The position numbers and the translations under genes are program-made. From positions 62,001 through 126,000 of the forward strand of contig NZ_BMSV01000012.1 of assembly GCF_014649335.1 (NCBI RefSeq): a DNA stretch of 64,000 bases, given 5' to 3'. This document shows positions 24,984-31,768 of the stretch, piece after piece; position 1 is the first letter of the stretch, and every line of letters starts with the position of its first letter. The notes beneath the pieces were generated by a model that was given only the letters and a program-made list of their open reading frames with translations, was not told the DNA's origin and did not search any database. The stretch comes from Streptomyces roseolilacinus. GTDB taxonomy: Bacteria; Actinomycetota; Actinomycetes; Streptomycetales; Streptomycetaceae.

Positions 24984-24999
24984 TGTGTGGATGACCACA
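24984..24999. promoter_or_regulatory. Inverted repeat between bioB and bioF, candidate operator
   Basis: Perfect GTGTGG-ATGA-CCACAC midway between the divergent bioBAD and bioF start regions, about 32 bp upstream of the bioB -35. Position suits one regulator acting on both transcripts. It does not obviously match the BioQ or BirA sites I know. Confidence 0.4.
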
Positions 25000-25058
25000 C
25001 TCTCACCCCGCCCCTTCTTCGTTAGGGTCTGTGCGCTGCCTACAAAGGGGACCCAGAC

Positions 25059-26231
25059 ATGCCCATGGACGCGCCCGGCGACGCCGTGCCCGAGGCCCCG
25101 TTCGACTGGACCGACGCCGAGGCGCGCCGCCGCGCCGCCGCCGGACTCGTCCGCACGCTGCGCCCCCGCCCCGCCGACGCGGACCTGCTGGACCTGGCGA
25201 GCAACGACTACCTCGGCCTCACCCGCCACCCGGAGGTCACCGGTGCCGCCGCCGGTGCCGCCCGCCGCTGGGGCGCCGGCTCCACCGGCTCGCGGCTCGT
25301 CACCGGCTCGACCGCCCTCCACGCCGAACTGGAGCGGGAACTCGCCGCCTTCTGCGGCTTCGAGGCGGCGCTCGTCTTCTCGTCCGGGTACGCCGCCAAC
25401 CTCGCCGTGCTCACCGCGCTCGGCACCCGCGGCTCCCTCCTCGTCTCCGACGCGGACAACCACGCGTCGATCGTGGACGGCTGCCGGCTCTCCCGCGCCG
25501 AGACCGCCGTCGTCCCGCACGCCGACCCGCAGGCCGTGCGCAAGACCCTGGGCGCCCACCCCGGGCGGCGCGCCCTGGTCGTCAGTGACTCGGTGTTCTC
25601 CGTCGACGGCGACGCCGCCCCGCTCGGCGCCCTCGCCGGCGCCTGCCGGGAGCACGGCGCCGCCCTCGTCGTCGACGACGCGCACGGCCTGGGCGTGCTG
25701 GGCGAGGGCGGCCGCGGCGCCCTGGCCGCGGCGGGTCTCGCCGGCGCGCCCGACGTGGTCGCCACGGCGACGCTCTCCAAGTCCCTGGGCAGCCAGGGCG
25801 GCGCCGTCCTCGGCCCCGCCCGGGTCGTCGAGCACCTGGTGAACGCCGCCCGGACCTTCATCTTCGACACGGGCCTCGCCCCGGCCTCGGCGGGCGCCGC
25901 CCTGGCGGCCCTGCGCCTGCTGCGCCGCGAACCGGACCTGGCCGGCCGCGCCCGCGCGGTGGCGGCGACCCTGCACGCGAGGCTGACCGCCGCGGGGCTC
26001 ACCGCCGTACGGCCCGACGCGGCGGTGGTGTCGGTGCGGGCGCCCTCCCCGGAGCAGGCCCTGCGCTGGGCGGCGGACTGCCGCGCCGAGGGCGTGGCGG
26101 TCGGCTGCTTCCGGCCGCCGTCCGTGCCGGACGGGGTGTCGCGGTTGCGGCTCACCGCCCGCGCGGACCTCGACGGGGAGCAGATCGACCGGGCCGTGGC
26201 CGTGGTCCTGCGCACCGCGCCGTCCTGCTGA
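25059..26231 (+). CDS. bioF: 8-amino-7-oxononanoate synthase
   Basis: A 390-residue PLP enzyme that condenses pimeloyl-ACP/CoA with L-alanine, the first dedicated ring-forming step of biotin synthesis. Signature pieces: SNDYLGL, GSTGSRLVTGS, VDDAHGLGVLG and the PLP lysine in TLSKSLGSQGG. ATG 25059 is preceded by AAAGGGG; an ATG two codons in is possible. Divergent from bioBAD. A TAGGGT box (25023-25028) may be its -10. No bioC/bioH for pimeloyl formation is in the window. Confidence 0.96.
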   Translation: MPMDAPGDAVPEAPFDWTDAEARRRAAAGLVRTLRPRPADADLLDLASNDYLGLTRHPEVTGAAAGAARRWGAGSTGSRLVTGSTALHAELERELAAFCGFEAALVFSSGYAANLAVLTALGTRGSLLVSDADNHASIVDGCRLSRAETAVVPHADPQAVRKTLGAHPGRRALVVSDSVFSVDGDAAPLGALAGACREHGAALVVDDAHGLGVLGEGGRGALAAAGLAGAPDVVATATLSKSLGSQGGAVLGPARVVEHLVNAARTFIFDTGLAPASAGAALAALRLLRREPDLAGRARAVAATLHARLTAAGLTAVRPDAAVVSVRAPSPEQALRWAADCRAEGVAVGCFRPPSVPDGVSRLRLTARADLDGEQIDRAVAVVLRTAPSC

Positions 26232-26412
26232 ATCCGGTCTCGCGTCGCAGGCTTCACCGTATCGAGCGACAGATAAACACATATCTCGGTGGATGCCTCC
26301 CCCTGGGACGACATGAGTGGCAGTCTGGCGCGGAGCACAGTCCGGGGCCGTCCCGACAGGGAATCCACGGCACGTCGGAGTCCGGCCCCGGTGGGAAAGG
26401 GACAGCGTCGCC

Positions 26413-26844
26413 ATGGCAGACCATCAGGAAGCGTCCGTCACTCTGCCGAGCGATCCCGCCTCGGTCCCCACCGCCCGGAGGTACGTGTCCGACGTGCTCG
26501 CCGAGTGGGGGCTCGGCCGCGACACCGACACCGCGGAGACGGTCCGGCTGGTCGTCTCCGAACTCGTCACCAACGCGGTCCAGCACACCTTCGGCCTGTC
26601 GCCCACCTTCACCGTCGACCTGCGGCTCGAACGGGACGAACGGCTGCGCATCGGCGTCACCGACAGCCACCCGCGCTGGCCGCAGCGGCTCCCCGCGGCC
26701 GTCCAGCAGGACAACGGCCGCGGCATGGTCATCGTCCGCTGGCTGGCCGCCGAGTGCGGCGGCCGGCTGTCGGTCACGCCGACCGAGGAGGGCGGCAAGA
26801 CCGTGTGGATCGCCCTGCCCTGGACCGCGCCGGTCCAGACCTGA
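26413..26844 (+). CDS. ATP-binding protein, anti-sigma-factor-type (HATPase_c)
   Basis: A 143-residue single GHKL ATPase domain: N-box VRLVVSELVTNAVQHT, G1-type VTDSHPRWP and G2-like DNGRGMVIV, ending GGKTVWIALPW. This is the RsbW/SpoIIAB-like class abundant in Streptomyces, kinases that control sigma factors or anti-anti-sigma proteins. ATG 26413 chosen by family alignment. The 180-bp upstream gap contains a short A+T-rich patch (about 26263-26290) that may hold the promoter. Partner unknown; a SpoIIE-type phosphatase is encoded at 42.4 kb. Confidence 0.88.
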   Translation: MADHQEASVTLPSDPASVPTARRYVSDVLAEWGLGRDTDTAETVRLVVSELVTNAVQHTFGLSPTFTVDLRLERDERLRIGVTDSHPRWPQRLPAAVQQDNGRGMVIVRWLAAECGGRLSVTPTEEGGKTVWIALPWTAPVQT

Positions 26845-26883
26845 CCCACCGTCGTCCGTCCCGCCGCCCCCTCGTGCCCGGTG

Positions 26884-27435
26884 TCAGCGCACGCGGCCGT
26901 ACGAGACGGACTTGGACCAGATGCGGTCGAGCTTCACCCACGAGCCGGTCTTCGGGGAGTGCCAGATCCGGTTGTTCCCGGCGTAGATCCCGACGTGGTA
27001 CACGCCGCCGTTGCCGTGGAAGAAGACCAGGTCGCCCTTGCGGCGGTCGGACTTGGCCACCTGGCGCGTCTTGTTGTACTGGGCCTGCGCGGTGCGCGGC
27101 AGCTTCTTGCCGGCCCGCTTGTACGAATAGAGCGTCAGCCCCGAGCAGTCGAAGCGGTACGGGCCCATGGCCCCCCACTGGTACGGGGCCCCCTGCTTCG
27201 ACGCGGCGACCTTCAGCGCCTTGTTGGCGACGGCCGGCGCGGCGTGCGCCGGGGGGGCCGCGCCGGGCGCGACGAGCGTGCCGCCGACGGCCGCCAGGGT
27301 GAGGGCGGACACGATGCGGGAGATCCGGGCCGGTGCCGGCGGGGTGGGGGAGGGGTCCGGGGAGGCACCCCCGGACGGGACGTGCGGGGCCGTGCGGGAG
27401 TGCGGTACCGGGACCTGATTCTGCGTCGCGGACAT
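26884..27435 (-). CDS. Secreted NlpC/P60 cell-wall hydrolase
   Basis: A 183-residue exported protein: a Pro-rich cytoplasmic start, a hydrophobic signal core (ISRIVSALTLAAVGGTLVAPGAAP) ending in AHA, then a single NlpC/P60 domain (about residues 70-183). The catalytic Cys is in FDCSGLTLYSYKRAG, the His in YHVGIYAGNN. Such endopeptidases cleave stem peptides in peptidoglycan. ATG at 27433-27435. Its mRNA leader carries a c-di-AMP riboswitch, so expression should fall when c-di-AMP is high, linking wall remodelling to this messenger. Confidence 0.9.
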   Translation of the reverse strand: MSATQNQVPVPHSRTAPHVPSGGASPDPSPTPPAPARISRIVSALTLAAVGGTLVAPGAAPPAHAAPAVANKALKVAASKQGAPYQWGAMGPYRFDCSGLTLYSYKRAGKKLPRTAQAQYNKTRQVAKSDRRKGDLVFFHGNGGVYHVGIYAGNNRIWHSPKTGSWVKLDRIWSKSVSYGRVR

Positions 27436-27449
27436 GCAGTACCCTTCGT

Positions 27450-27625
27450 CAACCCGCCTGTGAAGGATTGCCTGTCGGGTTCGGACAGGACGAAGATGCC
27501 CGGCCGCTGACGCGGCTTCACCCCAAGGGGAGCCGGCCCGCACCGTGTGCGGTGGCCGCCCCGTACTGCTCGGGTCCTCCACTCCTGCCGATCCACTGGT
27601 GTCGACCAGTCGTCCGGACGGCGGC
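27450..27625 (-). ncRNA. c-di-AMP riboswitch (ydaO/yuaA class) in the NlpC/P60 leader
   Basis: Read on the minus strand, the leader contains in order the class's conserved blocks: GGATCGGCAGGAGTGGAGGACCC (27576-27598 region), CTTGGGGTGAAGCC (about 27514-27527), a small GCCGC/GCGGC hairpin, and the diagnostic 3' block CCGAACCCGACAGGCA followed by a P1 strand AGGCGGG (27453-27485). It lies 15 nt before the ATG. Known actinobacterial members precede cell-wall hydrolases, exactly as here. The 5' boundary is approximate. Confidence 0.82.
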
Positions 27626-27939
27626 AGGACTCGGCGTCCGCCCGGACCGCCTCGCCGGGATGGCGGGGGCTTGTCGTCGAGACGGATCTTTCCCGCAGCA
27701 CCCCGGAATCCGGGGTTGCGACGGGGCGGTGTGAGTCTCGTCACGACTGGTCCGATCGGGTGGACAGCGATGTTTCCGGGCCGGTCGGCCGCGTGCTGCT
27801 GAGCCCCGTACCTGCGGCGTCGCGGCCGTGGACCGTCCTGCGGCTACGTGGCGACCGCAACTCGGGCCGTACGAAGTTCGTCCCCGCGTCTCAGCCGAAC
27901 GGTCGAGTGGGCGTCCCCCGGCCGGGTCCCCCAAACCGG
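27626..27939. other. Gene-free stretch upstream of the riboswitch
   Basis: No coding frame is convincing. It contains a perfect hairpin ACCCCGG-AAT-CCGGGGT (27700-27716), which could end the minus-strand clpP-like transcript or insulate it from the riboswitch transcript; the promoter of the NlpC/P60 gene should lie here but is not clear. Confidence 0.5.
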
Positions 27940-28254
27940 TCAGGGCAACGGGTCATGAGGCACCGTCACCCTCCGGGTGCGCCGCTCACCGTCCAGCACG
28001 CGCAGCGCACGCGCCAGGGTCTCCGCGTGGACCTCGTGTTCGCCCCGCTGGTGCATCAGCGTCAGGGCGTCGCGCAGCGCGGCCGCCCGGTCGACGAGCG
28101 CCTGGGCCGCCCGCAGCGCGCCGTACGTGTGCGTGGCGCGGGCCGGGTTGAGGCGTCCCAGCAGGTCGACGGCGTCCAGGTAGGCGTCGACGTAGGCGCC
28201 CTCCGCGCGCGTGAGGGCCGGCAGGGGCGGGGGCTCGGGGGGTCGCACGGTCAT
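27940..28254 (-). CDS. Hypothetical protein coupled to the ClpP paralogue
   Basis: A 104-residue helical protein of no recognised family: a Pro-rich start, then EGAYVDAYLDAVDLLGRLN and a region dense in Arg, Leu and Glu. Its ATG overlaps the stop of the ClpP-like gene (ATGA), so the two are translated together and may form a complex or regulate each other (inference). No signal peptide or membrane segment. Confidence 0.7.
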   Translation of the reverse strand: MTVRPPEPPPLPALTRAEGAYVDAYLDAVDLLGRLNPARATHTYGALRAAQALVDRAAALRDALTLMHQRGEHEVHAETLARALRVLDGERRTRRVTVPHDPLP

Positions 28255-28859
28255 CCCCTCCGGGTGCGGACCACGTGGTCCACCAGGCCGTGCTCCCGTG
28301 CGCCGGTCGCGTCGAGGACCAGGGTGCGGTCGAAGTCGGCCGCCACCCGGTCGCGTTCCCGCCCGGTGTGCCGGGCCAGCAGGTCGGTGAGCAGGTCGCG
28401 CTGGCGCAGCAGTTCGCGCGCCTGGACGTCCAGGTCGGAGGGCCGGCCGTGTGACGGTTCGTCCAGTTCGGGCTGCCGGAGCAGCACCCGGGAGCCGGGC
28501 AGGGCGGCGCGCTTGCCGGGCGCGCCGGCGGCGAGCAGGACCGCGGCGGTGGACGCGGCCTGGCCGACGCAGGTGGTCGCCACGTCGCAGGTGACGATCT
28601 GCATGGCGTCGTAGATCGCGGTCATCGCGTCGACCGGGCCGCCGGGCGAGTTGATGTAGAGGGAGACGTCCTGGTCCGGCGCCGTGTACTCGAGCTGGAT
28701 GAGCTGGGTCACCACGTCGTTGGCCGCGGTGGCGTCGAGCGGGGTGCCGAGGAGGATGATCCGGCCCTCGAAGAGCTTGGAGTACGGGTCGAGGGTGCGG
28801 GTGCCCCCGGCGGTGCGCTCGGAGAACTCGGGGAGGACATGGCGGGCGTTCGAGGTCAT
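28251..28859 (-). CDS. ClpP-family protein lacking the catalytic histidine
   Basis: A 202-residue ClpP-fold protein. The nucleophile Ser103 is kept in VGQAASTAA, the oxyanion region INSPGG is intact and the acidic residue is probably Asp175 (AADFDRT), but the catalytic His of the motif xxHQP is replaced: the sequence reads VLLRQP with Arg128. It is therefore probably inactive alone or a structural subunit of a mixed ClpP ring, as happens with paralogues in other bacteria (inference). Divergent from a YefM-type antitoxin across a TGTACA operator and overlapping a 104-residue partner gene. Confidence 0.87.
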   Translation of the reverse strand: MTSNARHVLPEFSERTAGGTRTLDPYSKLFEGRIILLGTPLDATAANDVVTQLIQLEYTAPDQDVSLYINSPGGPVDAMTAIYDAMQIVTCDVATTCVGQAASTAAVLLAAGAPGKRAALPGSRVLLRQPELDEPSHGRPSDLDVQARELLRQRDLLTDLLARHTGRERDRVAADFDRTLVLDATGAREHGLVDHVVRTRRG

Positions 28860-28884
28860 GAGGAGGTGCCTCCGTCCGTAAAAA

Positions 28885-28912
28885 ATGTACAGGATGTACA
28901 GACCGCTAGAAT
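28885..28912 (+). promoter_or_regulatory. YefM-type operator and leaderless promoter
   Basis: ATGTACA occurs twice with 9-bp periodicity (28885-28891 and 28894-28900); each contains the palindrome TGTACA, the core recognised by YefM antitoxins at yefM-yoeB operators. A -10 TAGAAT (28907-28912) follows, 6 nt before the antitoxin ATG. The operator sits between both divergent genes. Confidence 0.65.
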
Positions 28913-28918
28913 GGGAGC

Positions 28919-29194
28919 ATGGCCTACGAGATTCCGGTGACGCAAGCCCGGGCGGAGCTCGCCGATCTGATCAACCGCGTCGTCTACGGTGGTGAGCGGG
29001 TCGTCGTGACCCGGCACGGCAAGCCGTTGGTGGCGCTGGTCTCCGCCGCTGACCTGGAGCGACTCGAATCCGCCGCGCAGGCGGCCGAGGAGCGCGCGAT
29101 CGGTTCCGTCTCCGAGCTGGGTGACGCGCCGTCCGCTCCGCGCGAACACCGCCGGTTCGGCATCGCGGCCGAGCACCGCCCCCACGGCGGCTGA
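28919..29194 (+). CDS. Phd/YefM-family antitoxin without adjacent toxin
   Basis: A 91-residue protein starting AYEIPVTQARAELADLINRVVYGGERVVVTRHGKPLVALVS, the classical Phd/YefM DNA-binding and dimerisation domain, with a variable tail that would normally bind the toxin. No RelE/YoeB/Doc gene follows; a strong terminator does. It faces a ClpP paralogue, with a TGTACA-type operator between them, so it may act as a plain repressor of both (inference). Confidence 0.88.
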   Translation: MAYEIPVTQARAELADLINRVVYGGERVVVTRHGKPLVALVSAADLERLESAAQAAEERAIGSVSELGDAPSAPREHRRFGIAAEHRPHGG

Positions 29195-29221
29195 CCGGCG
29201 CCGCACCGCGCACACGGGAAA

Positions 29222-29260
29222 GCCGCGCGCCCCCGCCCGGTGCGGGCGGGGGCGCGCGGC
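29222..29260. terminator. Strong bidirectional terminator
   Basis: Perfect 17-bp stem (29222-29238 with 29244-29260) and 5-nt loop, between the convergent antitoxin gene and membrane-protein gene (stop at 29274). Serves both. Confidence 0.8.
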
Positions 29261-29273
29261 GTCCGGTGCCGGG

Positions 29274-30269
29274 TCAGCCGATGGGGGCGGGCCTCGGTGC
29301 GGCGGCGGACGGAGTCGGCCGGCCGGCCGGGCCGGCGGGGCCGCGGCGGGCGCCGAGGAAGACCAGCGCCATGCCCAGCGCCACCCACACCAGGAGGGTC
29401 AGGAGCGGCCCGCCGGCCGCCGCGCCGTCGAAGAACGCCACGGAGCGCAGCAGCGACGCGCCCGCGCCCGGCGGCAGCAGCTGCCCCAGCGTCCCGACCG
29501 GCTCCGGCAGCATCTCCGGCGCGCTGGTCACGCCCGAGAACGGGTTGCCCAGCAGCACCATCAGCAGGGCGCCGAGGCCGATGCCGGGCGGCCCGACGAG
29601 CGCCGCGAAGCCGGCGACCGCGGAGCTGGTGGCCAGGACCGTCAGCCCCAGGACCCCGGCCTCCGCCGCCCAGTCGCCCCCGAGCATCCCGAGCCAGGTG
29701 TCGGTGATCGTGGCGCCCACGGCGCCCGCCAGGACCGCGCCGCCCACCAGGGCCGTCGCCGCGCGCCCGCCCCGCAGGCCCATCAGCGTCACCGCGGCGC
29801 CCGCGGCGAGGCCCGCCAGGCCCAGCGGCAGGAGGCTCGCGATCAGCCCGCTGCCGCGCGGGTCGCCGGACGGGGCCGCCACCACGTCCGTGACCTTCAC
29901 CTGCCCGCTCGGGCTCTGCGCGGCGGCGGCCTGCTGGAGCAGCTGGGCGACGGCCGGGCTCGCGGCCGACGCGACCAGCACCTCCGGGCCCTGGGGGCCG
30001 GCGACCAGCGCGCCGTATACGGTCCGGTCCTCGATCGCCGCGCGGGCGGCGTCGGCGTCGTCGTAGCGGTGGAGCGCGAACTCGTCCCCGCGCTGCCGGA
30101 AGCCCTTCTCCAACTGCGTGACGGCGCTCTCGGGGCCGGCGAGCCCGATCGGCACGTCGCGGGGGGCGACGCGCGCCGCGGGCCAGACGAAGGCCCACAG
30201 GGCGAGGGCGGCGAAGACCGGGACGAGCACCATCGCCGCGGTCATCCGGCGCTGGGGCGTGGCGGACAT
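29274..30269 (-). CDS. Membrane protein, ABC-2/YhgE-like exporter component
   Basis: A 331-residue protein: one N-terminal transmembrane helix (VLVPVFAALALWAFVW), an extracytoplasmic domain of about 110 residues, then five or six C-terminal helices, ending in a Pro/Ala tail. This layout is that of ABC-2-type permeases and YhgE/Pip-like proteins. No ATPase gene is adjacent. GGAGG 6 nt upstream of the ATG at 30267-30269. Divergent from a TetR regulator that very likely represses it; a drug or lipid efflux role is inferred. Confidence 0.78.
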   Translation of the reverse strand: MSATPQRRMTAAMVLVPVFAALALWAFVWPAARVAPRDVPIGLAGPESAVTQLEKGFRQRGDEFALHRYDDADAARAAIEDRTVYGALVAGPQGPEVLVASAASPAVAQLLQQAAAAQSPSGQVKVTDVVAAPSGDPRGSGLIASLLPLGLAGLAAGAAVTLMGLRGGRAATALVGGAVLAGAVGATITDTWLGMLGGDWAAEAGVLGLTVLATSSAVAGFAALVGPPGIGLGALLMVLLGNPFSGVTSAPEMLPEPVGTLGQLLPPGAGASLLRSVAFFDGAAAGGPLLTLLVWVALGMALVFLGARRGPAGPAGRPTPSAAAPRPAPIG

Positions 30270-30300
30270 GGGGAGCCTCCGGGGGCAGACAAAGAGAAGG

Positions 30301-30372
30301 ATCGTTCGTTTTACGGTTCTCAATCTCCTCCCGCCCCGCTTCCTTGTCAAGAATGAACGTTCGTTTTATTGT
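30301..30372. promoter_or_regulatory. Divergent promoters sharing one -35 site, with TetR operators
   Basis: Plus strand: TTGTCA (30344-30349), 17 bp, TATTGT (30367-30372), 7 nt to the tetR ATG. Minus strand: TTGACA (30345-30350), 17 bp, GAGATT. The hexamers overlap by five bases. A near-palindrome AATGAACGTTCGTT (30352-30365) fills the plus-strand spacer, and CGTTCGTTTTA recurs at 30303-30313 within the minus-strand leader; both are candidate TetR sites. Confidence 0.65.
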
Positions 30373-30379
30373 TTTGATC

Positions 30380-31006
30380 ATGGCTCGCGTATCCCAGGAA
30401 CACCTCGACGCCCGCCGACGCCAGATCCTCAACGGCGCCGCGCGCTGCTTCGCGCGCAACGGCTTCCACGCCACGTCGATGCAGGACGTCCTCCGCGAGG
30501 CCGACCTCTCGGCCGGTGCCGTCTACCGGTACTTCAGCGGCAAGGAGCAGCTGATCGAGGCGATCGTCACCGAGGTCCTCGACGCGATCCGCGACACCTT
30601 CGAGTCGGCCGCCGCGCAGAGCCCGCCGCCCGCGCCCGACGTCCTCGTGGACCGGGTGATGGAGGAGGTGCTCACCGAGCGGTCCGGGCTGCCCTACGAC
30701 GGCGACGAGAGCCTGCCGCGCCTGATGATCCAGGTCTGGACCGAGACCCTGCGCAACGACCGGCTCTCCGCCGCCATGCGCCAGGGGTACGCGCGCGTGC
30801 ACGCCGCCTGGGTCGGCGTCGTCGAGGCGTACCAGGCCGCCGGGCTCATGCGCGACGACGTGCCCGCCGCGCACGTCGCCCGGACGATGATCGCCGTCGC
30901 CCAGGGATTCGCCGCCCAGCAGGCCCTGTTCGGCGCCGTCCCCGTCTCCGTGCTCCAGGACGGGCTGCGCGCGCTGATGTCCATGGGGCGGCAAAACGCG
31001 GGTTAA
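30380..31006 (+). CDS. TetR-family regulator
   Basis: A 208-residue TetR repressor: N-terminal HTH (ILNGAARCFARNGFHATSMQDVLREADLSAGAVYRYFSGKEQLI, residues about 14-60) and a helical ligand domain. ATG 30380 chosen over upstream in-frame codons because a consensus promoter ends 7 nt before it. It controls itself and the divergent membrane protein through AACGTTCGTTTT-type repeats (inference from placement). Ligand unknown. Confidence 0.9.
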   Translation: MARVSQEHLDARRRQILNGAARCFARNGFHATSMQDVLREADLSAGAVYRYFSGKEQLIEAIVTEVLDAIRDTFESAAAQSPPPAPDVLVDRVMEEVLTERSGLPYDGDESLPRLMIQVWTETLRNDRLSAAMRQGYARVHAAWVGVVEAYQAAGLMRDDVPAAHVARTMIAVAQGFAAQQALFGAVPVSVLQDGLRALMSMGRQNAG

Positions 31007-31026
31007 CGCATCGGAAAAACTTCTGC

Positions 31027-31083
31027 GAGAGAAGGAAATATCTCTCCGTCACAGTCGTCCTCGCAGGTCAACAGAGTGTTGAC
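31027..31083. promoter_or_regulatory. Inverted repeats upstream of the urease operon
   Basis: Two perfect repeats: GAGAGA-N8-TCTCTC (31027-31046) just after tetR, and GTCAAC-N5-GTTGAC (31067-31083), 60 bp before ureA. The first may terminate tetR, the second may be an operator. No clear GlnR box (GTnAC-N6-GAAAC) and no convincing -10 could be found. Confidence 0.4.
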
Positions 31084-31142
31084 GCCGGATGGTGTCCCGC
31101 TGCGCCCGGGACCGCGCCGGGCGGGAACTGTGAGGTGGAACC

Positions 31143-31445
31143 GTGCAACTGACCCCGCACGAGCAGGAGCGCCTGCTCGTCCACGTGGCCGCGGACGTGG
31201 CCGAGAAGCGCCGGGCCCGCGGCGTGCGGCTCAACCACCCGGAGGCCGTCGCCCTCATCACCTCGCACGTCCTGGAGGGCGCCCGCGACGGCCGCACCGT
31301 CGCCGAACTCATGGCCTCCGGGCGCAAGGTGCTCAGCCGCGCCGACGTCATGGACGGCGTCCCCGAGATGATCCGCGACGTACAGGTCGAGGCCACCTTC
31401 CCGGACGGCACCAAGCTCGTCACCGTCCACGACCCCGTCATCTGA
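31143..31445 (+). CDS. ureA: Urease subunit gamma
   Basis: A 100-residue small structural subunit: LTPHEQERLLVHVAADVAEKRRARGVRLNHPEAVALI at the start and VEATFPDGTKLVTVHDPV at the end, as in all UreA proteins. It forms the (alpha beta gamma)3 urease with UreB and UreC, which hydrolyses urea to ammonia and carbamate. GTG at 31143 has GAGGTGG upstream. First gene of ureABCFGD. Confidence 0.97.
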   Translation: MQLTPHEQERLLVHVAADVAEKRRARGVRLNHPEAVALITSHVLEGARDGRTVAELMASGRKVLSRADVMDGVPEMIRDVQVEATFPDGTKLVTVHDPVI

Positions 31446-31456
31446 AGGGGGCCGCC

Positions 31457-31768
31457 GTGATCCCCGGAGAGATCCTGTACGCGCACGAGCCGGTCGCCGT
31501 CAACGAGGGCCGCCCCGTCACCCGCCTCACCGTGCTCAACACCGCCGACCGGCCCGTCCAGGTCGGCTCCCACTACCACTTCGCCGAGGCCAACCCCGGC
31601 CTGCACTTCGACCGGGCCGCCGCGCGCGGGCTGCGGCTGCACGTCGCCGCGGGCACCGCCGTCCGCTTCGAGCCCGGCGTCCCGGTCGACGTGGAACTCG
31701 TACCGCTCGCGGGAGCCAGGGTCGTGCCCGGCCTCCGCGGCGAGACCGGGGGCGCCCTCGATGCGTGA
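31457..31768 (+). CDS. ureB: Urease subunit beta
   Basis: A 103-residue beta-sandwich subunit beginning IPGEILYAHEPVAVNEGRP and carrying VQVGSHYHFAEANPGLHFDR, the family hallmark. GTG start at 31457, 11 bp after ureA; its end overlaps ureC by 8 bp, favouring balanced translation of structural subunits. Confidence 0.97.
   Translation: MIPGEILYAHEPVAVNEGRPVTRLTVLNTADRPVQVGSHYHFAEANPGLHFDRAAARGLRLHVAAGTAVRFEPGVPVDVELVPLAGARVVPGLRGETGGALDA

Noticed and set aside
31040..31110. GlnR box or sigma promoter formed by TTGACG (31079) upstream of ureA
   Set aside because: No GTnAC-N6-GAAAC pattern could be aligned, and the base run 17 nt downstream of TTGACG is GCGCCC, not a -10.
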